Positions 1 to 8,582 of a stretch of 64,000 nucleotides of DNA are shown here, one piece after another (position 1 is the first letter of the stretch; each line of letters opens with the position of its first letter). The notes under the pieces were generated by a model, which saw only the letters and a program-made list of their open reading frames with translations, had not been told where the DNA came from and did no database searches. The stretch is from DATBQN01 sp963755825 (GTDB lineage: Bacteria; Acidobacteriota; Thermoanaerobaculia; Multivoradales; UBA5704). The position numbers and the translations under genes are program-made. Location: the NCBI GenBank assembly GCA_963755825.1, contig CAVWLA010000003.1:2914001-2978000 (forward strand), written 5' to 3'.

Positions 1-60
1 ACCCGCGGCCTCGAGGCGCTCGCCGATCTGCTGGGGATCCCCGTCCCCGAGCGCATGTAG
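1..60 (+). CDS. C-terminal end of an unidentified gene (partial)
   Basis: The window opens inside a reading frame that gives TRGLEALADLLGIPVPERM and stops with TAG. Nineteen residues are too few to name a family. The codon pattern (GC at third positions) fits a real gene, and the long non-coding stretch right after the stop supports this being its end. Confidence 0.5.
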   Translation, partial: TRGLEALADLLGIPVPERM

Positions 61-133
61 CGGCCGCCGGCCGGATCGCTCGGCCAGGAAGCGAGCCGGC
101 GGACCATTCGGGCGCTCCGCGGCCCGCCGGACC

Positions 134-193
134 GATCGATAGCCCGCCGAAACGATCCGTAGCCCGCCGAATGGATTCGTAGCCTGCCAACCC
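134..193. repeat. 20-bp imperfect tandem repeat, three units
   Basis: Units at 134-153, 154-173 and 174-193 each begin with GAT(C/T)(G/C) and contain TAGCCCGCCGAA or TAGCCTGCCAA. A fourth, truncated unit runs into the first hairpin, and a diverged unit precedes at about 113-133. Confidence 0.6.
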
Positions 194-197
194 GATC

Positions 198-347
198 GGA
201 AGCGGAAGAGATCGATTCTTCCGCTTCCGCCCGGCTCGGCGGGCTGCCGGAAGACCTGGGTAGGCCGCCGAACGGACCGGAAGGCGAAGAGATCGATTCT
301 TCCGCTTGGAATCGAATCGGCGGCGGAAGAGGTCGATTCTTCGGCTA
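198..347. repeat. Three related stem-loops around ATCGAT
   Basis: Hairpin 1 (198-228) has a perfect 12-bp stem, GGAAGCGGAAGA paired with its complement, around GATCGAT. Hairpin 2 (281-307) has a 10-position stem with two central mismatches. Hairpin 3 (321-347) is more diverged and has GGTCGAT in the loop. All read GAAGA-(G/GG)-TCGAT-TCTTC. They may be binding sites for a dimeric regulator or a decayed repeat family; nothing proves either. Confidence 0.6.
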
Positions 348-431
348 CGGATCGAATCGGCCGGCCGCCGCGGCCGCGGTTCCGCCCCCTCTGCGTTAGG
401 CTGCGGCCGATCCCACCAGGAGGGCACTATC

Positions 432-1808
432 TTGTCCGGACGACTGCCGTTCGCGGTTCCGCCGCATCCAGCGCGAAGTCTCTCTCCCCGCCTCGCGGCC
501 CCGGCCGCGGCCGTCATCGCCGTCCTCGCCCTCGGCGCGGCTCCGGGTCTCGCTGCTCCCCAGGCGCCGGCTCCGGCACCGGCCCCGCCGCCGGCCGACA
601 TCGTCGTCCTCCGCGCCGCCCGCCTGCTCGACGTGCGCGACGGCCGCATCGTGCGCGATGCGGCGGTGGTGGTCGAGGGGAACCGCATCCGCGCCGCCGG
701 CGCCGCCGCCGGGATCGCCGTCCCCGCCGGCGCCCGCGTCGTCGAGCTCGGCGACCGCACGCTCTTGCCGGGGCTCTTCGACATGCACGTCCACCTGTCG
801 GTGGGCGGCCGCAACCGGCGGCCGTTCGAGGCCATCTTCGACGGCCCCATCGACGGCGCCCTGCGGGCGGCGGACAACGCCCGGACGACCCTCGCCGCCG
901 GCTTCACCACCGTGCGCTCGGCGGGCGACAACGACTTCATCGACGTGGTGCTCGCCAAGGCGATCGAGCGCGGCATCGCCACCGGTCCGCGCATCACCCC
1001 CGCCGGCTACCAGATCAGCATGACCGGCGGCCACGGCGACGAGGACGGCTGGCCGCCGGGGTACTTCGAGATGGGCCCCGAGCAGGGGGTGGCGGACGGT
1101 CCCGAGAAGCTCCTCCGCGCCGTGCGCTACCAGATCAAGCACGGCGCGCGGGTGATCAAGATGACGGTGACCGCCGGCGTCCTCGGCTTCGAGGCGACCT
1201 ACGACGCCCAGCAGTTCTCGGAGGAGGAGATGCGCACCGTCGTCGACGAGGCGCGGCGCGCGGGGCTCAAGGTGATGGCGCACGCCCACGGCCTCGCCGG
1301 CACCCTGGCGGCGCTCCGCGCCGGGGTCGCCTCGATCGAGCACGGCTCGCAGCTCGACGACGAGGCGGTCCGCCTGATGAAGGCGCGCGGCGTCTACCTG
1401 GTGCCGACCGCCTACATCAACACCGCGGGCGGCAAGGACATGACCGGGTACCCGGCGGAGATCCGGGCGAAGAGCGAGGCGGCGACGAGCGTCGCCGGCG
1501 GCAGCCTCGACCGCGCCATCCGCGCCGGCGTCAAGATCGCCTTCGGCACCGACGCCGGCCCCATCCCGCACGGCGAGAACGCCCGCGAGTTCGCCGTCCT
1601 GGTGCGGCACGGCATGACGCCGCTCGCCGCCATCCAGGCGGCGACGCTCGCCGCCGCCGACCTCCTCGGCGTCGACGACCGCGCCCTCCTCGTCCCCGGC
1701 CGCCTCGCCGACGTCATCGCCGTCCCCGGCGACCCGCTCGCCGACATCCGCGCGCTCGAGCACGTCGACTTCGTGATGAAGGACGGCGCCATCGTCCGCC
1801 AGCCGTGA
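432..1808 (+). CDS. Secreted amidohydrolase-family protein (Xaa-Pro dipeptidase/imidazolonepropionase-like)
   Basis: 458-residue metal-dependent hydrolase of the amidohydrolase superfamily. Metal-ligand motifs are visible: HVH (His119/His121), a lysine in VIKMTVTAG (Lys243) suited to carboxylation and bridging two metals, HAHG (His284/286), IEHGS (His304) and GTDAG (Asp374). TTG at 432 was chosen as start because AGGAGGG lies 7 bases upstream and because it gives a signal-peptide-like N-terminus (charged segment, then VIAVLALGAAPGLA). The frame stays open upstream to 306, but that part lies in the repeat region. It is probably a periplasmic or secreted enzyme acting on peptides or related amides; the substrate cannot be told. 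Seemingly a single-gene unit. Confidence 0.9.
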   Translation: MSGRLPFAVPPHPARSLSPRLAAPAAAVIAVLALGAAPGLAAPQAPAPAPAPPPADIVVLRAARLLDVRDGRIVRDAAVVVEGNRIRAAGAAAGIAVPAGARVVELGDRTLLPGLFDMHVHLSVGGRNRRPFEAIFDGPIDGALRAADNARTTLAAGFTTVRSAGDNDFIDVVLAKAIERGIATGPRITPAGYQISMTGGHGDEDGWPPGYFEMGPEQGVADGPEKLLRAVRYQIKHGARVIKMTVTAGVLGFEATYDAQQFSEEEMRTVVDEARRAGLKVMAHAHGLAGTLAALRAGVASIEHGSQLDDEAVRLMKARGVYLVPTAYINTAGGKDMTGYPAEIRAKSEAATSVAGGSLDRAIRAGVKIAFGTDAGPIPHGENAREFAVLVRHGMTPLAAIQAATLAAADLLGVDDRALLVPGRLADVIAVPGDPLADIRALEHVDFVMKDGAIVRQP

Positions 1809-1848
1809 GGCCGCCGGAGCCCTCTGCCTCCGGAGATAGGATCGCCGC

Positions 1849-2151
1849 ATGGAGAGCCTGGTCGAGCTGACGGAGGGCCAGCGCCGCAGGCTGCGGGTCT
1901 GGAAGGGTCTCCTCGTCGCTATGCTGGCGGGCACCGCGGTCTGCGTCGTGCTCGAGATCGGGCTCTTCCTCTGGCCGGGGTCCAGCCGCGGCGCCAAGGT
2001 CGTCGTCGCCGGCCTGCTCCTCGAATGCTTCGGCTCGGCCGTCGTCCTCGGCGCCGGCGGTAAGTGCCCGGCCTGCGGTGCGCGCTTCGGCGCCGAGCAC
2101 CGCGGGCTGCTGCCGGCGCGCTGCACGAGATGCGGCGTGCGGCTCGCCTGA
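1849..2151 (+). CDS. Small membrane protein with C-terminal zinc ribbon
   Basis: 100 residues. Two hydrophobic segments (about 20-43 and 50-68) are followed by CPACG...CTRCG, a four-cysteine zinc-ribbon pattern. ATG 1849 has GGAG about a dozen bases upstream. It follows the amidohydrolase by 40 bp and may be cotranscribed. I do not recognise a named family; its role is unknown. Confidence 0.65.
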   Translation: MESLVELTEGQRRRLRVWKGLLVAMLAGTAVCVVLEIGLFLWPGSSRGAKVVVAGLLLECFGSAVVLGAGGKCPACGARFGAEHRGLLPARCTRCGVRLA

Positions 2152-2153
2152 GC

Positions 2154-2426
2154 GGCGGCGAAGTGGTCGGCGCCGCCAAGTCGGGGCAACCCGTAGCAAA
2201 TCGAGCGAGGGTGAACTGCCTGATCGAGACGTGTCCCATCCTGCCGCACGACCTGGAGACCGCTCGTCACTACCGTCCGCTCAAGGCTCGGCAACGGAGC
2301 CTCGGCCGTCCGATTCCGGACAACGATCTCTGGATCGCCGCCTGCGCTCTCCAGAACGACCTGATCCTGGCGATTCGTGACCGGCACTTCGAGCACCTCG
2401 ACCCTCTTCAGATCGAAGCCTGGTAA
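2154..2426 (+). pseudogene. Truncated PIN-domain (VapC-type) toxin remnant
   Basis: The frame reads GAAKSGQPVANRARV, then a stretch ending in GRPIPDNDLWIAAC and RDRHFEHL. This is the C-terminal two thirds of a VapC-like PIN ribonuclease. The acidic DNDLWIAA motif is present. The first 40 or so residues, including the catalytic DTN motif, are missing, and no start codon with a ribosome site precedes it: the frame runs back into the zinc-ribbon gene. No VapB-like antitoxin is nearby. The remnant was most likely left by loss of a toxin-antitoxin pair. Confidence 0.6.
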
Positions 2427-2453
2427 CTCCTCGTCACTGAGCGCGTGGACTCA

Positions 2454-2483
2454 GGGCGCTCGCTGGGGAGAGGGAGAGCGCCC
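2454..2483 (-). terminator. Possible stem-loop downstream of the Cys-rich peptide gene
   Basis: GGGCGCTC (2454-2461) pairs with GAGCGCCC (2476-2483) around a 14-base loop, a few bases past the stop of the minus-strand gene. No T-run follows on either strand, so it is a weak terminator candidate. Confidence 0.3.
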
Positions 2484-2488
2484 GAGCC

Positions 2489-2830
2489 TCAGCAGTTGAT
2501 CGGCCTGCTACCGCAGATGCAGACCGTGGTGCAGTCGCTGCAGCACTCGAGACCGACGAAGACCTTGTGGCCCTGGCACTGTTGCGCGCAGGCGGTGCGC
2601 TCGGCGGCGGTGCAGAAGCCCGGCCCGCAGCTCGCCGCGGCGGCCGCGCCGGCCGGTCCGGCGGGTCGATCGAGGGAGGCGAGGAAGGCGGGGAGGGAGG
2701 GAGCGCTCGCGCCGGCGGACGGCGCAGCGGCCGGCGTCGAATCGACGGCGGTCGCCGCGGAGGCGAGGGCCGGGATGGCGGCGAGCGCGAGCAGGAAGAC
2801 GAAGAGCACGAAGGTCGGATGCTTGGTCAT
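2489..2830 (-). CDS. Secreted cysteine-rich small protein
   Basis: 113 residues. ATG at 2830 was chosen over longer options because AGGAG sits 7 bases upstream and a clean signal peptide follows (MTKHPT, then a FVLFVFLLALAAIPALASA-like core cut near residue 25). A Ala/Pro/Ser-rich spacer leads to a C-terminal domain with ten cysteines in about 45 residues, including CTAAERTACAQQC, ECCSDC and CIC. The even count suggests disulfides or metal binding after export. I recognise no family. It is a lone gene, convergent with the PIN remnant. Confidence 0.7.
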   Translation of the reverse strand: MTKHPTFVLFVFLLALAAIPALASAATAVDSTPAAAPSAGASAPSLPAFLASLDRPAGPAGAAAAASCGPGFCTAAERTACAQQCQGHKVFVGLECCSDCTTVCICGSRPINC

Positions 2831-3186
2831 GATCTCTCCTTTGCTGGCTGGTGCCATTGCCTGACGGAAAACCGGATGGACCGGCTGAGGGGTCGCCGGG
2901 CCGCTCTCCACTCCCCCTCGCCAGGATACGCCTCTCCCGCGGACGGCCGCAGGCGCGACAAAAGTTGACGCCGGCGCACGGCGCAGGCTTGCTTCGTCCT
3001 TTCTGGGGTAAGATCCGGCTCAAACCCTGAACACGCCGTCTTCGCTCGGCCGTCTCTGTTGCTCTGCTTTGGTTTGGTTCCTGCGATCTCGACGGTCCGT
3101 TTGCGACGAGGACAGGTGGCGAGGCTCGGGGTTTGGAGCGCGCGGCTCCACCGACGTCTTTCGTTCCTTTTCGTGGGAGATCCCCT
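2831..3186. other. Intergenic region between divergent genes
   Basis: This 356-bp stretch holds the start regions of the Cys-rich peptide gene (minus) and the S8 protease gene (plus). TTGACG (2965-2970) and TAAGAT (3009-3014) resemble promoter boxes but their spacing (38 bp) is wrong for one promoter. GGGAGA at about 3174-3180 is the ribosome site of the protease gene. I see no other gene or repeat. Confidence 0.5.
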
Positions 3187-6100
3187 ATGTTCGACCATCG
3201 TCGCCCGAGCGTCTCTCCGGCCCGTCCGCGGGCCGGCCGGCTGACCGCATCACTGCTCGCCTGCCTCGGCCTCGTCGGATTCGCCGGCTTCGTGCCGCGG
3301 GCCGAGGCCGTGGCGCACCGTCCGTTGGAGGCGCCCCCCGAGGTCCAGATCGAGGCGCCGCCGGTGACCGGCTCGCTCGCCGGGCTCGAGCACGCGGCGC
3401 CCACCGACGACGGCCGCGTCCAGGTCCTGGTCGAGCTCCGCGACCCCTCGGCGGCGGAGATCTTCGCCGCTGCCATGCAAGGCTCGCGGCGCACCGACAA
3501 GCGGGCGCTGGCGGCCGCCGGCGCGGCGTCCAAGGCGCAGGTGCTGAGGCTGCAGGCGGCGCAGGAGAGCGTCGCGCGGGCGCTCGCCGCGCCGCCCTTC
3601 GGCGCCCGCGAGCTCTACCGCGTCAGCAAGGCGGTCAACGGCATCGCCGTCGCCGTCGACGCGCAGAGCCTGCGCGCCATCGCCAGGATCCCCGGCGTCA
3701 AGCGCGTGCTGCCGATCCTCCTCGAGCACACCACCAGCGCCACCTCCGTCCCCTTCATCGGCTCGCCGCAGGTGTGGGCGGACACCATCGGGCTGCCGGC
3801 GGGAGCCGACGGCAGCGGCGTCCGCATCGGCATCATCGACACCGGCCTCGACTACATGCACGGCGACTTCGGCGGCACCGGCCTGCTCGCCGACTACCAG
3901 GCGGAGTCGGCGGACACCGCCGGCTTCACCACCGTCGGCACCGCCGTCGGGGGCAGCTTCCCCACCGCCAAGGTGCTGGGCGGCACCGACTTCGCGGGCG
4001 ACGCCTACAACGGCGCCAACACCCCGGTGCCGGACGCCAACCCGATGGACTGCAACGGCCACGGCAGCCACGTCTCGGGCACCGCCGCCGGCTTCGGTGT
4101 CACCTCGGCCGGCGCCACCTTCACCGGCCCCTACGACGCCAACCTCTCGACCTACAGCTCGCTGCGCATCGTGCCGGGGGCGGCGCCCAAGGCGTTCCTC
4201 TACGGCATCCGCGTCTTCGGCTGCACCGGCGGCACCGGCCTGACCGTCCAGGGGATCGACTGGGCGATGGACCCCAACGGCGACAACGACCTCTCCGACC
4301 ACCTGGACGTCATCAACATGTCGCTGGGCTCCGACTTCGGCTCGGAGATCAACGCCAGCTCGGTCGCCTCTGACAACGCGGCGCTCGCCGGCGTCATCGT
4401 CGTCACCTCGACCGGCAACTCGAGCGACACCTTCTTCATCGCCAGCGCGCCGGGCTCCGGCACGCGGGTGATCGCCACCGCCGCCTCCCTCGACGCCGGC
4501 GAGACGGTGCCGTTCGTCCAGGTGAGCGCGCCGGCGGCGGTCGCCGGCGGCTACCTCGCCGCCACGGCGCAGTTCGGCCCGGCGCTCACCCCGAGCGGCA
4601 GCCCGCCCGGCTCGCACGCGGTGGTCATCGCGCTCGACCCCGCCGACGCCTCGGGCCCTTCGACCACCGACGGCTGCTCGGCGATCACCAACGCCGCCGC
4701 CATCGCCGGCAACATCGCCTTGATCGACCGCGGCACCTGCGGCTTCACCGTCAAGGTCAAGAACGCGCAGAACGCGGGCGCGGTCGGCGTCATCATCGCC
4801 GACAACGCGCCGGGGAGTCCGCCGGCGGGCCTCGGCGGCACCGACGCGACGATCACCATCCCCTCCGTCCGCATCACGCTCGCCGACGCCAACAAGCTGA
4901 AGGCCAACATCAGCGGCCTGACCGCCACCCTCCTCGGCCCCTCCGGCGGCGACACCGTGGCGACCTTCTCGTCGCGCGGACCGCGCCGCACCCTCGGCGT
5001 GCCGCTCCGCCTCAAACCCGACATCTCGGCGCCGGGGCTGAACATCACCTCGGTGCAGACCGGCCACACCTGCCTGGTGGCGGCGGGCTGCACCGGCGTC
5101 TCCGATCCCTCCGGCTTCCAGGCCGGCAACCAGCTCCTCATCATCTCCGGCACCTCGATGGCAAGCCCGCACATCACCGGCACCATGGCGCTGCTGCGCC
5201 AGCTCCACCCCGACTGGTCGGTGGAGGAGCTCAAGGCGCTGGTGATGAACTATGCGCTCCATGACCTGACCCTCTTCCCCAACGCGACGCCGCCGCGCTT
5301 CGGGCCCTCCCGCATCGGCGCCGGCCGCGTCGATCCGCCGTCGGCGGCGCTCGGCAGCGTCATCGCGATGAACGCCGATGACGCCGGCGTCGTCAGCGTC
5401 ACCTTCGAGCCGCAGACGGTCGGCGACACCACGCAGACGAAGAAGATCCGCCTGGTCAACAAGGGGCTCACCCCGCAGACCTTCGACCTCGCCTTCGACA
5501 ACGTCGTCGACTCGCCCGGCGTCGTCTTCTCGCTGCCCGGCGGCAACTCGGTGACGGTGCCGGCGGCCGACACCGTCGAGCTCAACGTGCAGATGACGGC
5601 GACGGCGAGCCAGATGGGCCACACCCGCGACGCCTCGCTCTTCGCCACCCAGGGCGTGCAGGCGAACTACGGCGACCAGCCGCGCAACTTCTTGACCGAG
5701 GAGCAGTCGTACCTCACCTTCAGCCAGGCCTCGACGCTGAAGCTCCGGCTGCCCATCTACATGGTGGAGAAGCCCTCCTCCGACATGAGCGCCCCGAGCG
5801 TCATCGCGACCGGCGGCAGCCCCACCGGCTCGACGACCATCGCGCTCTCCGGCACCGGCCTCTGCACCGGCACGCTGGCGGCGGGCCCCACCTGCACGGG
5901 CGTCGGCACGCTGCCGACGATCGAATCGCTGGTCACTCCTCTCGAGCTGCAGGTGGTGTCGCCGCTCGATCCGGTCCACGCCTTCGACTACTCCGACATC
6001 CACTACGGCGGCGTCGCCTACGTGCAGGCAGGAGGGAGCCCGAGCCTCACCGCCGACCTCGTCCTCTTCGGCGTCGCCAGCTGGGGCGACTGGTCGAGCC

Positions 6101-8379
6101 CGACCGACGTCGCCTACGACATCTGCATCGACAACAACAACGACGGCGTCTACGAGAAGATCATCTACAACAGCGACCCGTCGATCTTCGTCGCCAGCGC
6201 GCCGCACAACGACAACTCGGTGCGCATCGTCCTCGACACCGCGACCAACGGCAACTCCATCCTCGGGCTGGGGTCCTTCGTCAACCTCGTCTCGCCGGCC
6301 TCCTTCGACACCGCGACCGAGCTCAACAACGTGATGCTCCTCGGCGCCACGCCGTCGCAGCTCGGCATCGCCTCGCTGGCGACGACCACCATCCGCTACA
6401 AGATCGTCACCTGCCCGGGCACCAACCCGACCTGCGCCCGCACCACCACCGGCGACCACTGCTCGCCGGCGGCCGGCGTCTTCTTCGACCAGGCGACCGG
6501 GCCGTTCGTCTACAACTGGGCGGCGCAGGGGCTCAACTTCGGCGGCGACTTCCTCGACGAGGATCTGAACGGCAACACGCTGCCGGTGACCTGGAACACC
6601 GCCAACATGACCGCCAACGGCTCGCTCGGCGCCCTCCTCCTGCATCACCACAACGCGGTCGGCGAGCGGGCGCAGGTGGTGCTCCTCCAGGGCTCGCCCT
6701 CAGCCGACCTGGCGCTCACCAACGTCGCCGACAACGCCACACCGGCCGCCGGCGCCAACGTCGTCTTCACTCTGACCGTCACCAACAACGGACCCAACGC
6801 CGCCAGCGGCGTCGTGGTCAGCGATCCGCTGGCGACCGGCCTCGACTACGTCTCGGACGACGGCGCCGGCGCCTACAACTCGGGCACCGGCCTGTGGACG
6901 ATCGGCGCCCTCGCCAACGGCGCCACGGCGACCCTCCACCTCACCGCCGCCGCCGACAGCACCGAGGAGCTCGACAACGTCGCCGAGATCACCGCCGCGA
7001 CGCCGCTCGATCAGAACGCCGCCAACAACCGCGCCGTCGCGGTCCTCAGGGCGCCGCGCACCGCCGACCTCCACCTCACCTTCAGCGCCAACGTCACGAC
7101 CGTCAATCCCGGCGGCTCGATCATCTACACCCTGACGGTGAAGAACAACGGCGGCGATCCGGCCTACAGCGTCGACGTCAACGAGGCCTTCCCGCTCTTC
7201 CCGACCCTCGCCGCCGGCTCGTTCACGGCATCGCAGGGCCTCTACACCCCGGCGACCGGCCTGTGGAACCTGGCCAGCCTGCCGGTAAGGGACACGGCGA
7301 CCTTGAGCTTCACGGTGACGGCGCCGAACTTCGCCGGCAACCTGGTGAACAACGCGACGACGGTCTCCAACCGGGTGGCGTCGCAGGGCCGGGCGGTGGA
7401 TCCGAACCCCACCGACAACTCGGCGACCGCCACCGTGCAGGTGCTCTCGCCGGCGACGCTCACCGCTGCCAAGTCGGTCTCCGGCAGCTTCGTCGAGGGC
7501 GGCGCCATCACCTACACGATCGTCCTCTCGAACAGCAGCGGCTTCGATCAGCAGAACAACCCGGGCCACGAGCTGACCGACGTCCTCCCCACCCAGCTCA
7601 CCCTGGTCTCCGCCTCGGCGACCGCGGGCAGCGCCGTCGCCACCGTCGCCACCAACACCGTCACCTGGGACGGCGACGTGCCGGCCAACGGCTCGGTGAC
7701 GATCACCATCCACGCCACGGTCAAGTCCGGCACCGCGGCGCAGACGGTCTCCAACCAGGCGAGCGTCAGCTACGACGCCAACGGCGACGGCACCAACGAG
7801 GCGTCCGCGATGTCGACCGCCCCGGGCGGCGGCGCCACCACCTTCAAGGTCCTCTCGCCGGCGTCGATCGGCACCCACACCAAGACCGTCTCCGGCACCT
7901 TCCAAGAGGGCGGCACGGTGACCTACACGGTGACCATCTCGAACCCCAGCGCCAGCGCGCAGCTCGACAATCCGGGCGACGAGTTCACCGACGTGCTGCC
8001 GACGGCCCTCACCCTGGTGGGCGCCACCGCCACCTCCGGCACGCCGACCGTCGACCTGCCGGGCCGCACGGTGCACTGGAACGGCTCCATCCCGGCCGGC
8101 GGCTCGGTCACCATCACCATCACCGCCATCGTCGACACCGGCACCGCCGGCCAGACCGTCTCCAACCAGGGCACCGTCTTCTTCGACGCCGACGGCAACG
8201 GCACCAACGAGTCGTCCATCCTCACCGACGACCCGGCGACCGCGGCCGCCAACGATCCGACCTCGTTCGCGGTGGACGTCCTGCCGCAGGTCCCCACCCT
8301 CTCCGAGGCCGGCCTGGCGCTCCTCGCCCTGCTCCTCGCGACCGGCGCCTTCCTCAGCCTGCGGCGCCGGCGGGCGTAG
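3187..8379 (+). CDS. Exported subtilisin-like serine protease with PA domain, DUF11 repeats and IPTL-type sorting signal
   Basis: 1730 residues. ATG 3187 follows GGGAGA and starts a signal peptide (LTASLLACLGLVGFAGF). A propeptide-inhibitor-like segment (about 75-180) precedes the S8 catalytic domain: Asp218 (IIDTGLD), His292 (NGHGSHVSGT) and Ser657 (SGTSMASPH). A protease-associated domain (CSAITNAAAIAGN...TCGFTVKV) is inserted between His and Ser. The C-terminal third carries four DUF11-type beta modules, the last two being near duplicates with DANGDGTNE/DADGNGTNE loops that may bind calcium. The end is VPTLSEAGLALLALLL... then RRRRA, which matches IPTL-CTERM/PEP-CTERM-like sorting signals cut by an exosortase-type enzyme (none lies in this window). 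It is likely a surface-anchored protease. It ends before a strong terminator. Confidence 0.93.
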   Translation: MFDHRRPSVSPARPRAGRLTASLLACLGLVGFAGFVPRAEAVAHRPLEAPPEVQIEAPPVTGSLAGLEHAAPTDDGRVQVLVELRDPSAAEIFAAAMQGSRRTDKRALAAAGAASKAQVLRLQAAQESVARALAAPPFGARELYRVSKAVNGIAVAVDAQSLRAIARIPGVKRVLPILLEHTTSATSVPFIGSPQVWADTIGLPAGADGSGVRIGIIDTGLDYMHGDFGGTGLLADYQAESADTAGFTTVGTAVGGSFPTAKVLGGTDFAGDAYNGANTPVPDANPMDCNGHGSHVSGTAAGFGVTSAGATFTGPYDANLSTYSSLRIVPGAAPKAFLYGIRVFGCTGGTGLTVQGIDWAMDPNGDNDLSDHLDVINMSLGSDFGSEINASSVASDNAALAGVIVVTSTGNSSDTFFIASAPGSGTRVIATAASLDAGETVPFVQVSAPAAVAGGYLAATAQFGPALTPSGSPPGSHAVVIALDPADASGPSTTDGCSAITNAAAIAGNIALIDRGTCGFTVKVKNAQNAGAVGVIIADNAPGSPPAGLGGTDATITIPSVRITLADANKLKANISGLTATLLGPSGGDTVATFSSRGPRRTLGVPLRLKPDISAPGLNITSVQTGHTCLVAAGCTGVSDPSGFQAGNQLLIISGTSMASPHITGTMALLRQLHPDWSVEELKALVMNYALHDLTLFPNATPPRFGPSRIGAGRVDPPSAALGSVIAMNADDAGVVSVTFEPQTVGDTTQTKKIRLVNKGLTPQTFDLAFDNVVDSPGVVFSLPGGNSVTVPAADTVELNVQMTATASQMGHTRDASLFATQGVQANYGDQPRNFLTEEQSYLTFSQASTLKLRLPIYMVEKPSSDMSAPSVIATGGSPTGSTTIALSGTGLCTGTLAAGPTCTGVGTLPTIESLVTPLELQVVSPLDPVHAFDYSDIHYGGVAYVQAGGSPSLTADLVLFGVASWGDWSSPTDVAYDICIDNNNDGVYEKIIYNSDPSIFVASAPHNDNSVRIVLDTATNGNSILGLGSFVNLVSPASFDTATELNNVMLLGATPSQLGIASLATTTIRYKIVTCPGTNPTCARTTTGDHCSPAAGVFFDQATGPFVYNWAAQGLNFGGDFLDEDLNGNTLPVTWNTANMTANGSLGALLLHHHNAVGERAQVVLLQGSPSADLALTNVADNATPAAGANVVFTLTVTNNGPNAASGVVVSDPLATGLDYVSDDGAGAYNSGTGLWTIGALANGATATLHLTAAADSTEELDNVAEITAATPLDQNAANNRAVAVLRAPRTADLHLTFSANVTTVNPGGSIIYTLTVKNNGGDPAYSVDVNEAFPLFPTLAAGSFTASQGLYTPATGLWNLASLPVRDTATLSFTVTAPNFAGNLVNNATTVSNRVASQGRAVDPNPTDNSATATVQVLSPATLTAAKSVSGSFVEGGAITYTIVLSNSSGFDQQNNPGHELTDVLPTQLTLVSASATAGSAVATVATNTVTWDGDVPANGSVTITIHATVKSGTAAQTVSNQASVSYDANGDGTNEASAMSTAPGGGATTFKVLSPASIGTHTKTVSGTFQEGGTVTYTVTISNPSASAQLDNPGDEFTDVLPTALTLVGATATSGTPTVDLPGRTVHWNGSIPAGGSVTITITAIVDTGTAGQTVSNQGTVFFDADGNGTNESSILTDDPATAAANDPTSFAVDVLPQVPTLSEAGLALLALLLATGAFLSLRRRRA

Positions 8380-8391
8380 GAGATCGAGACA

Positions 8392-8414
8392 GCAGCCGGC
8401 GGTGAGCCGGCTGC
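8392..8414 (+). terminator. GC-rich stem-loop after the protease gene
   Basis: GCAGCCGGC (8392-8400) pairs perfectly with GCCGGCTGC (8406-8414) around GGTGA. It lacks a T-run and lies just before the stronger terminator at 8425. Confidence 0.4.
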
Positions 8415-8424
8415 GCAGCAAATG

Positions 8425-8456
8425 AAAAGGGCGGGGAGATTTTCCCCGCCCTTTTT
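8425..8456 (+). terminator. Rho-independent terminator
   Basis: AAAAGGGCGGGGA pairs with TCCCCGCCCTTTT around a short loop and is followed by a T-run. It ends the S8 protease transcript. The A-run on the 5' side could let it work in both directions. Confidence 0.85.
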
Positions 8457-8499
8457 CTATGGGCTCGCCCCGGCTCGATTGATTTGGCGTGCTTGTTAT

Positions 8500-8528
8500 T
8501 TGACCTGCTCGGGCGCGTTGACTACATT
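8500..8528 (+). promoter_or_regulatory. Sigma70-like promoter for the S74-domain gene
   Basis: TTGACC (8500-8505) and TACATT (8523-8528) are separated by exactly 17 bp. They lie between the upstream terminator and the ribosome site AAGGAG of the gene at 8583, giving a leader of about 50 bases. Confidence 0.5.
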
Positions 8529-8582
8529 CCGGGCAGATCCCCCATCCTCGACCCCAGGAATGGTCGACCAAGGAGCACTGCC

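Larger units (their letters stand above)
61..431. other. Intergenic stretch with 20-bp tandem repeats and three hairpins
   Basis: No gene is seen here. Positions 134-193 hold three imperfect 20-bp units (GAT-CGT-AGCCCGCCGAA type), with weaker units on both sides. Three stem-loops share the centre GAAGAGATCGATTCTTC or a close variant. Immediately before 432 lies a good ribosome binding site (AGGAGGG) for the next gene. Confidence 0.6.

Noticed and set aside
2965..3014. TTGACG and TAAGAT as a promoter for the S8 protease gene
   Set aside because: The boxes are 38 bp apart, far too wide for one sigma70-type promoter, and no better-spaced pair was seen.
3250..6651. Long minus-strand frame opposite the S8 protease
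   Set aside because: Low-complexity Arg/Gly/Val/Asp composition, no motif, and entirely antisense to a gene with complete catalytic residues.
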